Assembly: GCA_943788005.1 (NCBI GenBank)
Contig: CALSOP010000002.1
Coordinates: 186,001-250,000, forward strand
DNA length: 64,000 nt
Reading direction: 5' to 3'
Source of the DNA: an uncultured Gammaproteobacteria bacterium
GTDB lineage: Bacteria > Pseudomonadota > Gammaproteobacteria > Eutrophobiales > Eutrophobiaceae
In this document: piece after piece, positions 53,065 through 62,619 of the stretch
How the letters are laid out: every line of letters starts with the position of its first letter
Numbering within the stretch: position 1 is the stretch's first letter
Position numbers and translations under genes: made by a program
Notes under the pieces: generated by a model
Databases searched by the model: none
Seen by the model: the letters and a program-made list of their open reading frames with translations, nothing else
What the model was told of the DNA's origin: nothing

Positions 53065-55491
53065 TTATTTTTTATCTCCCAGCTGCTTAGAAATATCATC
53101 AAGTAGACTTGAATTTGCTTCTGCGGCTTTCTTCTTCGCGTCCGCTGCCTTGAGTTTAATTCGTTTCATCATGTCCGAATGCATTTGTACCTGAGTCACC
53201 GAATCGGCCTCTTCTTCCTGCGTTTCTTCAAAATCTTGTAAATCACCTTCGATTTGTGCAAGAAATGCCTCTTCTTGCTGTTTTTTCTTGGTCAAATCCG
53301 AGTCATTCACCTGTTTCGCAGATTCCGTTAATTTTTCTCTATGTGCCGCGTCTTCAATCTCGCGCTCAGCCTCGACGGCCTTTTCTTGAGCTGCCTTGAT
53401 TTCGACTTCCAGTTTTTCGCGCTGCTCTCTGGAACTAGTCGACTCCATTTGTTTTTCTTTCAACCGGCCTGCTTCAGCTAGTGCTTCTTGCTTGACCCTT
53501 TCCGCCTCGAATTTGGCTTCTTGAATCTGCTTCATTGCTACCTGTATTTTTTTAGCTTCTTCTTCCAGTTTCTTACGCTCAGCTTTTAACTTGGCCTCTT
53601 CTTCAGCTCGCGTCTTGTCGTGTGACGACTTATATTCCTGAATCATTTTTTCAGCTTCTGCTTTAGCAGCCAATTTTGCGGCCTCTGCGGCAGCTTTTCC
53701 TTTTTGTAATTCTTCAAATTCTTTTGAGTTACGTTCGTATTGCTCAGCCAGTTTTTTGCGTTCTTCTTCTATATTAGCCTTGGCTTCTGCCTGCAATTGT
53801 TTTTCACGTTGTTCTTCTTGTAACCTTTTCTTTTCGGCTTCTTCTTCCAGAAGTTTCTTCGAAGCCTCAAGCTCTTCCAGTCTTTTTCTCGAAGCTTCGG
53901 CTTCTTGTTTGATTCGGGTAGCTTCTTCTATTTGTTTTTTTGCAGCTTCAGCCTGCACTTCCAACTTCTCTCGTTCCTTACGTAGCGTTTCTTCTGCAGC
54001 TTCTTTTGCCTTTTGGATTTCTTCCATATCCCGAGCATTTTTGTTATAGATCTCTTCCAGCTTTTTCTTTTCCTGCTGCATTTGCTTATCAGATTCTGCT
54101 TGCAGCTGTTTGAGCCTCGCTTCTTCCTGTTCCGCTTTTTTCTTTGCTTCTGCTTGTGCTAGCTTCTTTTCTTTCTCTAGCTTTTCTTTTTCTGCTTCTA
54201 GCTTTTTCTGATTAGCTTCATGTTCTTTTTTCTTTTTAGCATCAGAGTCATCTTTTGATGATTCTGCCTTAGCCATTCTTATCTGTGTTGTCTCTAACTC
54301 CGCATTCAATTTCTCGACACGGGCTTCCGCATCAACTTCATTATCTTCTTGTTGCCCAGACTGTTTTTCAGGTTCAGGTACCTTAGGTACAACTGTTTTT
54401 ACACCTACTGCTTCAGGATTGTTGACCAAACCACCGTCGAGATAAGAAACATCGAAACCTCTTTCAGCTAGCAAAAAAGCACCTGTTGAACTTCGTCCAC
54501 CAGTATCGCAGTAGAGGATATAGATCATCGAAGAATCAAGCTTGTCGGATTGCAGTCGCAAGGAATTTAACGGAATATTGATACTATCGTCGATGGACGA
54601 TTCCCCATGCTCGTTGGGAAAACGGACGTCTAACCACTTCGCACTGCCTTCGTTAACCAAGGCATCAGCTTCGTCAAATGTCAGAGATTGTAATGTTGGT
54701 TTTTTAACAAGTTCAACAAAGGTATCTTTTGCCAGTTTCATCAAGACACCATCCGTTATCATAGTAATGGTGGCATTACGTGTAGATTCCGAAATCAAGG
54801 CCTCTTCACCAAAACTATCTCCGGTTTTTAGCTCAGCAAGTTTTATATCATTGCTCTTAGGCGTGGGTTTCCTGAAAACAGCACAACGCCCTTCAGAGAC
54901 AATGTAATAATGGTCGCCCGGATCACCCTGCTTGATGACAACGTCACCGGCACTGAATTCTACCTCTTCCAACAAGGCAAATAACTGATGTATATTCGCC
55001 ATAGGTATTTTTGAGAATAATTCCGATTGCAGCATCTGCGTCATCCAATCGGTATCATCATCGACGCCGTCGACTTCGTCGACCTCTATATCAGAGCCTC
55101 CACCAGATCTTAATGTAGGATCCGTCGTTGTCTGTTGAGCCAACAACATCAATTGATCCAGATTATTACGTTCGATCAGAAGAATTTTAAGTGCTGTCTT
55201 CGCCTTTGCGGAATATTGTCTTGGTTGTAATTGAGCCAATGCATATTTAGCCCGGTCACTGCCACCCTGAATCACACTATCAAGTTGATTATTTGCATAA
55301 AGTTCGATTTCACCATCCAGAAGATAATAGGAGTAATCATCTTTATCACCCTGCTTGAAGATAAAGCGTGATTTTTTGACATCCATGATCTTGGCTTTCT
55401 CCAACAATCTTGCTTGAAGATTCGGAGGTAACTCATTGATTGGTATTAGTTCTCTTATTTGCTTATGCAGTTGTTCGTTGGCTTCTGACAT
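53065..55491 (-). CDS. Double cyclic-nucleotide-binding, rhodanese and long coiled-coil protein (longer paralogue)
   Basis: The 808-residue protein has two CNB domains (about 15-120 and 150-265; the second has FGEEALISESTRNATITM, a full phosphate-binding cassette), a rhodanese domain (about 270-360) with loop ILYCDTGGRSSTGAFLL and intact catalytic Cys, and then about 400 residues of Lys/Glu/Ala-rich coiled coil. It resembles the protein at 48646-50481 domain by domain. It is followed on the same strand by the Fae-like gene (86 bp) and the exported protein. The long coil may form filaments or scaffolds. Both the sulfur-transfer role and the nucleotide ligand are inferences. Confidence 0.85.
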   Translation of the reverse strand: MSEANEQLHKQIRELIPINELPPNLQARLLEKAKIMDVKKSRFIFKQGDKDDYSYYLLDGEIELYANNQLDSVIQGGSDRAKYALAQLQPRQYSAKAKTALKILLIERNNLDQLMLLAQQTTTDPTLRSGGGSDIEVDEVDGVDDDTDWMTQMLQSELFSKIPMANIHQLFALLEEVEFSAGDVVIKQGDPGDHYYIVSEGRCAVFRKPTPKSNDIKLAELKTGDSFGEEALISESTRNATITMITDGVLMKLAKDTFVELVKKPTLQSLTFDEADALVNEGSAKWLDVRFPNEHGESSIDDSINIPLNSLRLQSDKLDSSMIYILYCDTGGRSSTGAFLLAERGFDVSYLDGGLVNNPEAVGVKTVVPKVPEPEKQSGQQEDNEVDAEARVEKLNAELETTQIRMAKAESSKDDSDAKKKKEHEANQKKLEAEKEKLEKEKKLAQAEAKKKAEQEEARLKQLQAESDKQMQQEKKKLEEIYNKNARDMEEIQKAKEAAEETLRKEREKLEVQAEAAKKQIEEATRIKQEAEASRKRLEELEASKKLLEEEAEKKRLQEEQREKQLQAEAKANIEEERKKLAEQYERNSKEFEELQKGKAAAEAAKLAAKAEAEKMIQEYKSSHDKTRAEEEAKLKAERKKLEEEAKKIQVAMKQIQEAKFEAERVKQEALAEAGRLKEKQMESTSSREQREKLEVEIKAAQEKAVEAEREIEDAAHREKLTESAKQVNDSDLTKKKQQEEAFLAQIEGDLQDFEETQEEEADSVTQVQMHSDMMKRIKLKAADAKKKAAEANSSLLDDISKQLGDKK

Positions 55492-55704
55492 TGTTTTATC
55501 TTAAGTGATAATGAAATAGCTTAATCTATAAATTAGTTTAATTCGGTTCCATCCCATATGCAGGAGACTATTAGAAATAGTGCGAAAATTATGCTGTTTC
55601 TGCAACATATTTTGTTCCACAGAACGTATATGAATTGTAAGCTGTGTTGCCTATTAATGACAGACCATTTTAAGCCAATTAATTAACGTTTCAGCAATTT
55701 ACCG

Positions 55705-56376
55705 ATGATTTTGCGTGAGCTTTTAAATCTAGAAAATGCCATAAATCTGGACTACCGGATTTTAAGCTGTTTGATCGTGCTTTTAACACTAAGCGTATTA
55801 TTTATCGTACTGGGAATCAGGCGATTTCTCCGCGGAAAAATACTCAGTGCCGGCATTCAAAGCCTATCTGGCGTATCGCTACTGTTAGTCGGTTTATTAA
55901 TCCTCTCTATTACGACAAACCTATATAGCTATGATCGTCTGACCTATGAACAAGAAATTGCCAAGCTAACATTCTCACAACTAGGCGAGCAGAAATTTCG
56001 AATTGAAGTCACCTATATAAATCATGGCAAAACTGATGCTTTTATGTTGAACGGTGATGAATGGCAAATAGATGCACGCGTTATTAAATGGCATGGCTGG
56101 GCACAATTATTAGGTCTTAATGCCCAATACCGCCTAGAACGAATCAGTGGAAGGTATTCCGATATTGAAGAAGAACAGATAAAACCTCGAACTGTTTACA
56201 CAATGAATTCAGGGAATGAAGTCGATTACTGGAAATTAATAAATAATTATAAAAAATGGCTGCCCTGGATCGATGCACAGTATGGCAGTGCTACTTACCT
56301 GCCAATGATAGATAAAACGACGTACGCCGTATCTCTCACACAATCTGGCTTGATAGCTAGAACAGAGCAAGAGTAA
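55705..56376 (+). CDS. Hypothetical membrane-anchored protein
   Basis: The 223 residues include two N-terminal TM helices (about 20-40 and 48-72: LSCLIVLLTLSVLFIVLGIR and SLSGVSLLLVGLLILSIT), then a soluble domain of about 150 residues outside the inner membrane with LNGDEWQIDARVIKWHGWAQ and GLNAQYRLERISGRY. Proteins of this form are widely annotated only as hypothetical or, without evidence, as efflux-related. The ATG is used without a strong ribosome site. It lies between the cyclic-nucleotide gene cluster and the sortase system and converges on the sortase histidine kinase, so it may belong to neither. Confidence 0.65.
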   Translation: MILRELLNLENAINLDYRILSCLIVLLTLSVLFIVLGIRRFLRGKILSAGIQSLSGVSLLLVGLLILSITTNLYSYDRLTYEQEIAKLTFSQLGEQKFRIEVTYINHGKTDAFMLNGDEWQIDARVIKWHGWAQLLGLNAQYRLERISGRYSDIEEEQIKPRTVYTMNSGNEVDYWKLINNYKKWLPWIDAQYGSATYLPMIDKTTYAVSLTQSGLIARTEQE

Positions 56377-56523
56377 CGGTTTAGGGAAACAGCCCTTTTT
56401 TAGAATCTTTTTTATTCTTGAGTTGCAAAATCGATCGATGTTAGCCGGCATTGCGCCGCAACAATCATTGATGGTTAATAACCACCACTCGTAGATTCCA
56501 GTAATAAGTAAATCTAAATATTA

Positions 56524-58608
56524 CTACTTTTTATTTAGTATCACCGTCATGCACACCCCTTCACCTTTCTCTGAATTATTTGCTGTGATAGTCCCATTAT
56601 GAAACTCTGCTATTAAACGTGCTACAAATAGTCCCAGTCCAAGGTGCGGGCCTGCGTCAGAACGCTCGGTACGGACGGAGACCATTGAGTTAAACAGATC
56701 ATTGAGCATATCTTCGGGTAAGGTCGGGCCTACATTAATAACTTGAATTTCGATTGAGTTCGTCTTGTCTACTAAATTGATTGTGATTACTTTATCTGAA
56801 GTAGAAAAATCAACTGCATTACCCACGAGTTTATCCAGCATCTGGAAAAAAAGATCTCGATTAATCACGTAATCTAGAGTCACTTCATCTGTGTTAAATT
56901 CGAATAACTGATTTGGGTATGCACTCTGATAACCGGCGACACATTGCGTTAAAAATTCATTCAGATCAGTTTTTTGTTTATCCGCCTCTTGCAGTGCCTG
57001 TTCTAATCGTGCCGCTTCACTCAAGCGTGTTAATAATGCTTGCAGCCTTTGTAGACCCGTATCAGCAGCTTGAAGCGCAACTTTCCTGCCCTCTTCGTCT
57101 TTCTCAAGCTGTAATCTGTCTAAAGATGATTTAACAATCGCCATCGGTGTGCGCAGTTCATGTGACAAACGACTGGCCATGCCCTCAAGATAAAGATGAT
57201 ACTGCTGTAATCGCTCAAGCATACTGCTGAAGCTTCTTGATAATTCGCCAACTTCATCGCTGACATTACTCACAGAAATTTCTCCAATAACTTTTCCATG
57301 TTCATCAATCGCTTCAGTTGTCTCGCGATTAAGCTTAATCAAGCGCGAAGATAAACGACTCGCGAATAATAAAAGCAGAAAAACAATCACAAAAAGTATC
57401 AATAGGGTTTTATTGAATAATCCTGCCAACACCTGACGCTGCATTATTTGTATATTATTCGTCGTTTCTTCGACAACAACGGCACCAACAACTTTATTGT
57501 CGAACCAAACAGGTGTTGCGGCGGAAACTATTACTGCTTTACCATCGGGAGATGATCGCCAACGCGTTTGTGTGTTACCGGATAATGCTTCTTTTACTTC
57601 ATTGCCCTGCAACCGCGATGCACCGGCCAGATCATCTTTAAATTGATCATAGGCCGGTGGTAATAACAGCGTATAAACAATATTAAATGCGTTGTCTGGA
57701 AAAACACGTTTCAAACTACCATCACTCGCCAATACCTGGGCAGATTTATCTAATACCCATACCCGCCTTCCTTCACTGCGGCCTTGAGCATAGATAATAT
57801 TTTCAATACGTTTTGATGAACTAATAATTTTACCGGGCTCAGCATAATCATCATTGCCGAAGGTGCTTATCGTATTACTTAATAGTTGTCCATTTACATC
57901 ATCAACATCATTCAGGACAAAACCAAGGTTGCCTCCTAATAAGTACACTGGAATTTTAATCTCAATGTTATAGCCCTCATCTGTAGCTTGACAAACAGCG
58001 GATGTATTAGTCAGATTTTTTTGTTTCCGAATTTCTACACCATATTCATCGTAGGCTTCTTCATAGCGGAAAGGTCTGACTAAACCTGGGCCACTTGGCG
58101 CCAGATAATCTTTTTGTAAGCGTTGATATTTGTCACGATAGACAACAGCAATATGATCACCATTAATATGGCCCTGATTATTTAACGTTGAATAAACTAG
58201 AGCATCATCTTTGACTTGCATAAGCACATAGAAATAATCGTCATCTTTACTAATTATCAATTTGAAATTATCAGCATCAGTTGCCAATTCAGGAGAATAG
58301 GTTTCTGACCAGTCGATATATGACAACCAGTCATCAGTGTAACCATCTAGCTCTACCGGATTGTTCAATTGGTGCACATATAAACTATTTTTATTCTCAT
58401 TAAAACTTGATTCAAATAATTTAGGTTTATCATTCAAAGCACCCGCTACGGCATAGGTCGAATCAACCAAAGAGGCTTCTAATGTTTCTCTTAAGTAGGT
58501 CTCCATCTGACGTAGATAATCAAATCCGATATAGGGAATAATCAACACGGCAATAGACAACAGCATTAATTTGCTACGTAAAGAAAACCTAATGCTCGTT
58601 TGTGACAT
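56524..58608 (-). CDS. pdsS: Sensor histidine kinase of the proteobacterial dedicated sortase system
   Basis: This is a 694-residue membrane kinase: TM1 (about 13-28), a large periplasmic region (about 30-395), TM2 (LLILFVIVFLLLLFASRL), HAMP, and the kinase core. H-box LSHELRTPMAIVKS carries the phospho-acceptor His; the ATPase part has VGNAVDFS, INVGPTLPE and GLGLFVARLIAEFHNG. The periplasmic part contains ELDGYTDDWLSYIDW and GYNIEIKIPVYLLGG, the pattern of CBM9-like beta-sandwich carbohydrate-binding domains, which is unusual for a kinase and typical of the dedicated sortase system (TIGR03785-like). The response regulator gene lies 142 bp upstream. Confidence 0.9.
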   Translation of the reverse strand: MSQTSIRFSLRSKLMLLSIAVLIIPYIGFDYLRQMETYLRETLEASLVDSTYAVAGALNDKPKLFESSFNENKNSLYVHQLNNPVELDGYTDDWLSYIDWSETYSPELATDADNFKLIISKDDDYFYVLMQVKDDALVYSTLNNQGHINGDHIAVVYRDKYQRLQKDYLAPSGPGLVRPFRYEEAYDEYGVEIRKQKNLTNTSAVCQATDEGYNIEIKIPVYLLGGNLGFVLNDVDDVNGQLLSNTISTFGNDDYAEPGKIISSSKRIENIIYAQGRSEGRRVWVLDKSAQVLASDGSLKRVFPDNAFNIVYTLLLPPAYDQFKDDLAGASRLQGNEVKEALSGNTQTRWRSSPDGKAVIVSAATPVWFDNKVVGAVVVEETTNNIQIMQRQVLAGLFNKTLLILFVIVFLLLLFASRLSSRLIKLNRETTEAIDEHGKVIGEISVSNVSDEVGELSRSFSSMLERLQQYHLYLEGMASRLSHELRTPMAIVKSSLDRLQLEKDEEGRKVALQAADTGLQRLQALLTRLSEAARLEQALQEADKQKTDLNEFLTQCVAGYQSAYPNQLFEFNTDEVTLDYVINRDLFFQMLDKLVGNAVDFSTSDKVITINLVDKTNSIEIQVINVGPTLPEDMLNDLFNSMVSVRTERSDAGPHLGLGLFVARLIAEFHNGTITANNSEKGEGVCMTVILNKK

Positions 58609-58750
58609 TCGCTTTAATTAAATACGATATAAGTTGAAACTAAAAATAGTGATTTTTCTGTGATAGCGAGGAAGCACGGAGCTGACGCTGCTACCATGTA
58701 TAATTAATAAGGAACGGCACGTTATATCGCAGAAAAAGTGCATTTTTAGT

Positions 58751-59437
58751 TTAACTTTTCCATCGATAGCCAACTCCGTATACCGTCTCTATATGATCAA
58801 AGTCATCATCAAGTTCTTTGAATTTTTTCCGGATACGTTTGATATGCGAGGTGATTGTGCCATCGTCAACAAAGATATTTGAATCTTGCATTAACTGCCC
58901 TCTATTTTTTACATGCCCTACTCTTTTTGCAAGAGAATGAACCATCCAAAATTCAGTCAGACTGAGATCAACAGCAAGACCCTTCCATTCTATCTGAAAG
59001 CGCTGTGCATCGATCAACAATGAGCCATGTTTAATCTGTTCATCTCCAGCAGAAGTTTGTAACGCTTGTATACGACGAAACAAAGCTGCTATACGAGCAA
59101 GAATATGCGGCATGCTGGTATCTTTACTCAAATAATCGTCTGCACCCAGCCGTAGACCTGAAATCGTATCTAAATCTGTATCACGCGCAGTTAAAAAGAT
59201 AATAGGTATGGTGTTTGATAATGAACGAATTTCACGGCATAGATCAAAGCCGGCTTCCACGTCATCGCCAAGACCAACATCAAGAATAGCCAAATCTGGC
59301 AAGCGTTTGTTAACACTGTCTATAGCATCTTGCTTGTTATTACAGGTAAGTACTTCATAGCCCTGTTGACGAATAGCAATTGCATAGTTTTCGCAAAGTA
59401 TGGGCTCGTCTTCAACCAGAATAATTTGCCTGGGCAT
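58751..59437 (-). CDS. pdsR: Response regulator of the dedicated sortase system (OmpR type)
   Basis: The 228-residue regulator has a receiver domain with acidic pair EDEP, phospho-acceptor Asp in LAILDVGLGDD, Thr in FLTARD and Lys in YLSKDTS. The C-terminal winged helix has LSLTEFWMVHSLAKRVGHVK and TITSHIKRIRKKFKELDDDF, of the OmpR class. It is divergent from the OmpA-family gene, so the 202-bp gap is the likely place of control of the sortase genes. Partner kinase 142 bp downstream on the same strand. Confidence 0.93.
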   Translation of the reverse strand: MPRQIILVEDEPILCENYAIAIRQQGYEVLTCNNKQDAIDSVNKRLPDLAILDVGLGDDVEAGFDLCREIRSLSNTIPIIFLTARDTDLDTISGLRLGADDYLSKDTSMPHILARIAALFRRIQALQTSAGDEQIKHGSLLIDAQRFQIEWKGLAVDLSLTEFWMVHSLAKRVGHVKNRGQLMQDSNIFVDDGTITSHIKRIRKKFKELDDDFDHIETVYGVGYRWKS

Positions 59438-59639
59438 TAGCTACTCCATGATTTTGTTGTTTTACACACTTTAGAGTGCTTGCAAGCGAATTTAAAGACC
59501 TTAGCTGTCATTGTCATTTTTTTGCCATATTTCATCATCGAATATCCAGTTTCCGACCCCTTCCCTGCCATGTGTAAGGTCTTTAATGATATCCAGTTTA
59601 ATTCGATTAAGGACTGTTTTGTAACAGGAGGCATTCAAC

Positions 59640-60353
59640 ATGAAATTATGTACGACATTAACACTTGTACTTTTATTAAGCACTCAATTCACTGTCAACG
59701 CAAAGGAGGTACAACAAGCTCCCGATCCGACAAAGGGAAATGTCGGATTTGGACTTGGCGCGTTGATTGGTGGTCTTCTTGCTGGTCCACCGGGCGCAAT
59801 TATTGGTGCTGCCAGTGGCACCTGGCTTGGGGTAAGGGAAACTGATGCGGACACCACTATCGCTGCACTGGAAAAAACATTAAATGCACAAAGCATTGAG
59901 CTGGCATATCAACAAAATGAATTGGCAAATACCATGACTCAATTTAAGGAAGAATACCAACAGGCAGTCAATAACCGTGAGACCCAGACTCTGAAAAAGT
60001 TAAGTCAGGGCATCTCTTATGTTGTCTACTACAAGACCAATAATTCAGAAATACGCCCAGATATCCTGCCGCAGATCAAACAACTAGCTGAATTAATAAG
60101 ACCCTTTCCTGAAATAAAAATCCAGATTGCAGGCTACGCCGATCATCGTGGTTCGGAAGACTTTAATTTGCGTCTTAGTAAAAAACGTATTGATAATGTT
60201 AGAGCTACTTTTGTTACTGCAGGCATCTCAACTCAACGACTCCAATTACAGGCACATGGCGAAAGAGCTGCAACAGCAACACAGGGTGATAAGGAAGCCT
60301 ATATTTTCGACCGTAAGGTAACCATTAATTTAACCCTTGATACGGAGGCTTGA
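59640..60353 (+). CDS. pdsO: OmpA-family protein of the dedicated sortase system
   Basis: The 237-residue protein has a signal peptide (MKLCTTLTLVLLLSTQFTVN then AK), a Gly/Ala-rich hydrophobic stretch (GFGLGALIGGLLAGPPGAII) like that of glycine-zipper proteins, a short coiled coil and a C-terminal OmpA peptidoglycan-binding domain (VVYYKTNNSEIRPDI, IAGYADHRGSEDFNLRLSKK, LQLQAHGERAAT). This combination is typical of the OmpA protein found only in proteobacterial sortase loci. It probably tethers the system to the cell wall. The target gene follows after 7 bp. Confidence 0.92.
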   Translation: MKLCTTLTLVLLLSTQFTVNAKEVQQAPDPTKGNVGFGLGALIGGLLAGPPGAIIGAASGTWLGVRETDADTTIAALEKTLNAQSIELAYQQNELANTMTQFKEEYQQAVNNRETQTLKKLSQGISYVVYYKTNNSEIRPDILPQIKQLAELIRPFPEIKIQIAGYADHRGSEDFNLRLSKKRIDNVRATFVTAGISTQRLQLQAHGERAATATQGDKEAYIFDRKVTINLTLDTEA

Positions 60354-60360
60354 GGCTATC

Positions 60361-62619
60361 ATGTCGAATTACCCTTCTCGTTCACATAAATCACTCGCAA
60401 CGCCACGATTATTTTTTGCCTCAATAGGTTTAAGCCTGTGTTTCAACCTGACAATGATTGCGTTGATGTTATTCAACAGTATCAATGCTGCGGCCAATCC
60501 TATTCAGCAGGATGACATTATTACTACAGATGTAGTCAATAGTTTTGATGAACTAGGTCATGGAACCCTTCTTTTTAAACACGCGACGCAATATAAAAAA
60601 GCGGCACAACTTAATATTGATGTTGTGATGAACATTACTGGCATGATCAATCGTGTCAGTGTTACACAAAGTTTTAGCAACACCACTGATGATTGGCAGG
60701 AAGGGATTTATGTTTTCCCATTACCCGAAAATGCAGCAGTAGACCATATGCGCCTCAAGATTGGTGAACGCATCATCGAAGGTCAAATAAAAGAGAAACA
60801 AGAAGCAAATAAAGTCTACCAACAGGCAAAGAAACAAGGCAAGCAGGCTGCGCTTACGGAACAGGAAAGGCCGAATATCTTTACCACATCCGTTGCCAAT
60901 ATTGCGCCACATGAAACCGTAGAGGTAGAAATCGAGTATCAACAGATTGTTGATTATGACAATGGTGCTTTCTCATTACGCTTTCCTATGGTTGTCGGCC
61001 CACGTTATATACCCGGAAAGCAACGTATAGAAGGCTTTTCTGGCACGGGATGGGCATTAAATACTAATGAAGTCCCTGATGCGGCACGCATCACACCGCC
61101 GGTGTTACCCCCGGGTAGTCAAAGCAAGAACGAAGTGTCTCTCAAGATTAATCTTAATGCGGGACTGACACTGGAAAATATTCACAGCCCCTATCATGTC
61201 ATTGAGGTTGATAAACAGGCTGGCCATTATGAAATTCAGCTTAAACAGGAAACGACACTTGCTAACCGTGATTTTGAATTAATTTGGCAACCCCATGCGA
61301 GTGGTATACCCAAAGCAGCATTGTTTACCGAAGAGATGAACGGCGATACCTATGCTTTAATAATGATGGTACCGCCTACTGTAAAGAAAACAGAAACCTT
61401 ATCTAAAGAAATAATTTACGTTATTGACACGTCTGGTTCCATGGGTGGTCAATCGATCGTACAAGCACGCACTGCATTTGAGCTTGCGTTAACTCGACTT
61501 AAACCGGGCGACCGTTTTAATGTTATTCAATTTAATTCATTCACATCAAAACTATTCAATCATGCCGAATCAGTAAATTCAGCAACGCTAGAGCAAGCAT
61601 TAAATTATGTTCGTTCCTTAGAGGCAGGGGGTGGTACCGAAATGGCAACTGCCTTACATGCAGCCCTTGCTAATCAGTCGAATGATAATAGTTTACGTCA
61701 AATAATATTCATGACTGATGGCAGTATCGGTAATGAACAGGCCTTATTTGAAATCATACAGAAAGAATTGGGCCATAGTCGTTTATTCACTGTTGGTATT
61801 GGCTCAGCACCCAATTCACATTTTATGAGACGTGCCGCTAATTTTGGCCGCGGGACACATACACATATTGGCAAACTTGATGAAGTTCAAAAACGCATGC
61901 AAAACCTGTTTGAAAAAATCGAAAATCCGATCTTAAAAGACATCACTATAGATTGGGGTCAAATGAATAGTACCGCTAAAAATATTGCACCCAATATAGA
62001 AGCCTGGCCACAAAAAATAAGTGATCTTTATCGCGGAGAGCCACTACTCATTACCGCAAAAGCGAAACAACTACCCAATGCAATCAATATCAGCGGCGAT
62101 GTAGCCAATGATAACTGGTCATCAAAGTTAACGTTAAACGGTGGTCAAACCCGACAAGGCATTTCTACTCTTTGGGCAAGGAACAAAATCGCTGCATTAA
62201 TGGAACAAAAACGTGACAACGAATTTGAATCTATAAAACAACTGATCATTGATACTGCATTAGAGCATCATCTGGTCAGTAAATTTACCAGCCTTGTTGC
62301 CGTCGATGTCACACCGGTACGACCACTGGATAAAACTCTGGACTCGCATGCGATACCAACACATCTACCTGCCGGTTGGGATCATAAGAAAGTGTTTGGT
62401 CAACCTTTTCCGGCAACAGCAACTGACGCACGGCTTAATTTCATCATAGGCATGTTACTGATGCTTCTTACTTCACTTTTAGTCTTATGCCTGCATGGAC
62501 GCATGACTGCAGGGATGCAGGAGATAGAGAGACGCAGGAAGCCAAAGCCTAGGTACTTAGGGTCGCCTATAGCGCCTACTGTTGGTGTCAGGAACACAAA
62601 CCCTAACCCGTCATCATGA
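60361..62619 (+). CDS. Marine proteobacterial sortase target protein (VIT and VWA domains)
   Basis: The start at 60361 has GAGG at 6-nt spacing; a TTG eight codons earlier lies inside pdsO. The 752-residue exported protein has a membrane-spanning start (about 15-40), a VIT domain (VDVVMNITGMINRV-like start, YVFPLPENAAVDHM, EVEIEYQQIVDY), and a von Willebrand A domain with MIDAS motif VIDTSGSMGGQS. The C-terminus has the sorting pattern FPATA (residues 683-687), a TM helix (FIIGMLLMLLTSLLVLCL) and basic residues (ERRRKPKPR). The sorting motif is usually LPxTA in this family. About 20 residues follow the basic stretch, more than usual. It overlaps the sortase gene by 4 bp. Confidence 0.92.
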   Translation: MSNYPSRSHKSLATPRLFFASIGLSLCFNLTMIALMLFNSINAAANPIQQDDIITTDVVNSFDELGHGTLLFKHATQYKKAAQLNIDVVMNITGMINRVSVTQSFSNTTDDWQEGIYVFPLPENAAVDHMRLKIGERIIEGQIKEKQEANKVYQQAKKQGKQAALTEQERPNIFTTSVANIAPHETVEVEIEYQQIVDYDNGAFSLRFPMVVGPRYIPGKQRIEGFSGTGWALNTNEVPDAARITPPVLPPGSQSKNEVSLKINLNAGLTLENIHSPYHVIEVDKQAGHYEIQLKQETTLANRDFELIWQPHASGIPKAALFTEEMNGDTYALIMMVPPTVKKTETLSKEIIYVIDTSGSMGGQSIVQARTAFELALTRLKPGDRFNVIQFNSFTSKLFNHAESVNSATLEQALNYVRSLEAGGGTEMATALHAALANQSNDNSLRQIIFMTDGSIGNEQALFEIIQKELGHSRLFTVGIGSAPNSHFMRRAANFGRGTHTHIGKLDEVQKRMQNLFEKIENPILKDITIDWGQMNSTAKNIAPNIEAWPQKISDLYRGEPLLITAKAKQLPNAINISGDVANDNWSSKLTLNGGQTRQGISTLWARNKIAALMEQKRDNEFESIKQLIIDTALEHHLVSKFTSLVAVDVTPVRPLDKTLDSHAIPTHLPAGWDHKKVFGQPFPATATDARLNFIIGMLLMLLTSLLVLCLHGRMTAGMQEIERRRKPKPRYLGSPIAPTVGVRNTNPNPSS

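Noticed and set aside
53065..54300. Repetitive Lys/Glu/Ala DNA as a possible tandem repeat array
   Set aside because: The period is irregular and is explained by the coiled-coil coding sequence.
55605..55630. Sigma-54-like sequence before the 808-residue gene (TGGAAC...TTGC on the minus strand)
   Set aside because: The GG to GC distance is 13 bp instead of 10, which RpoN does not tolerate.
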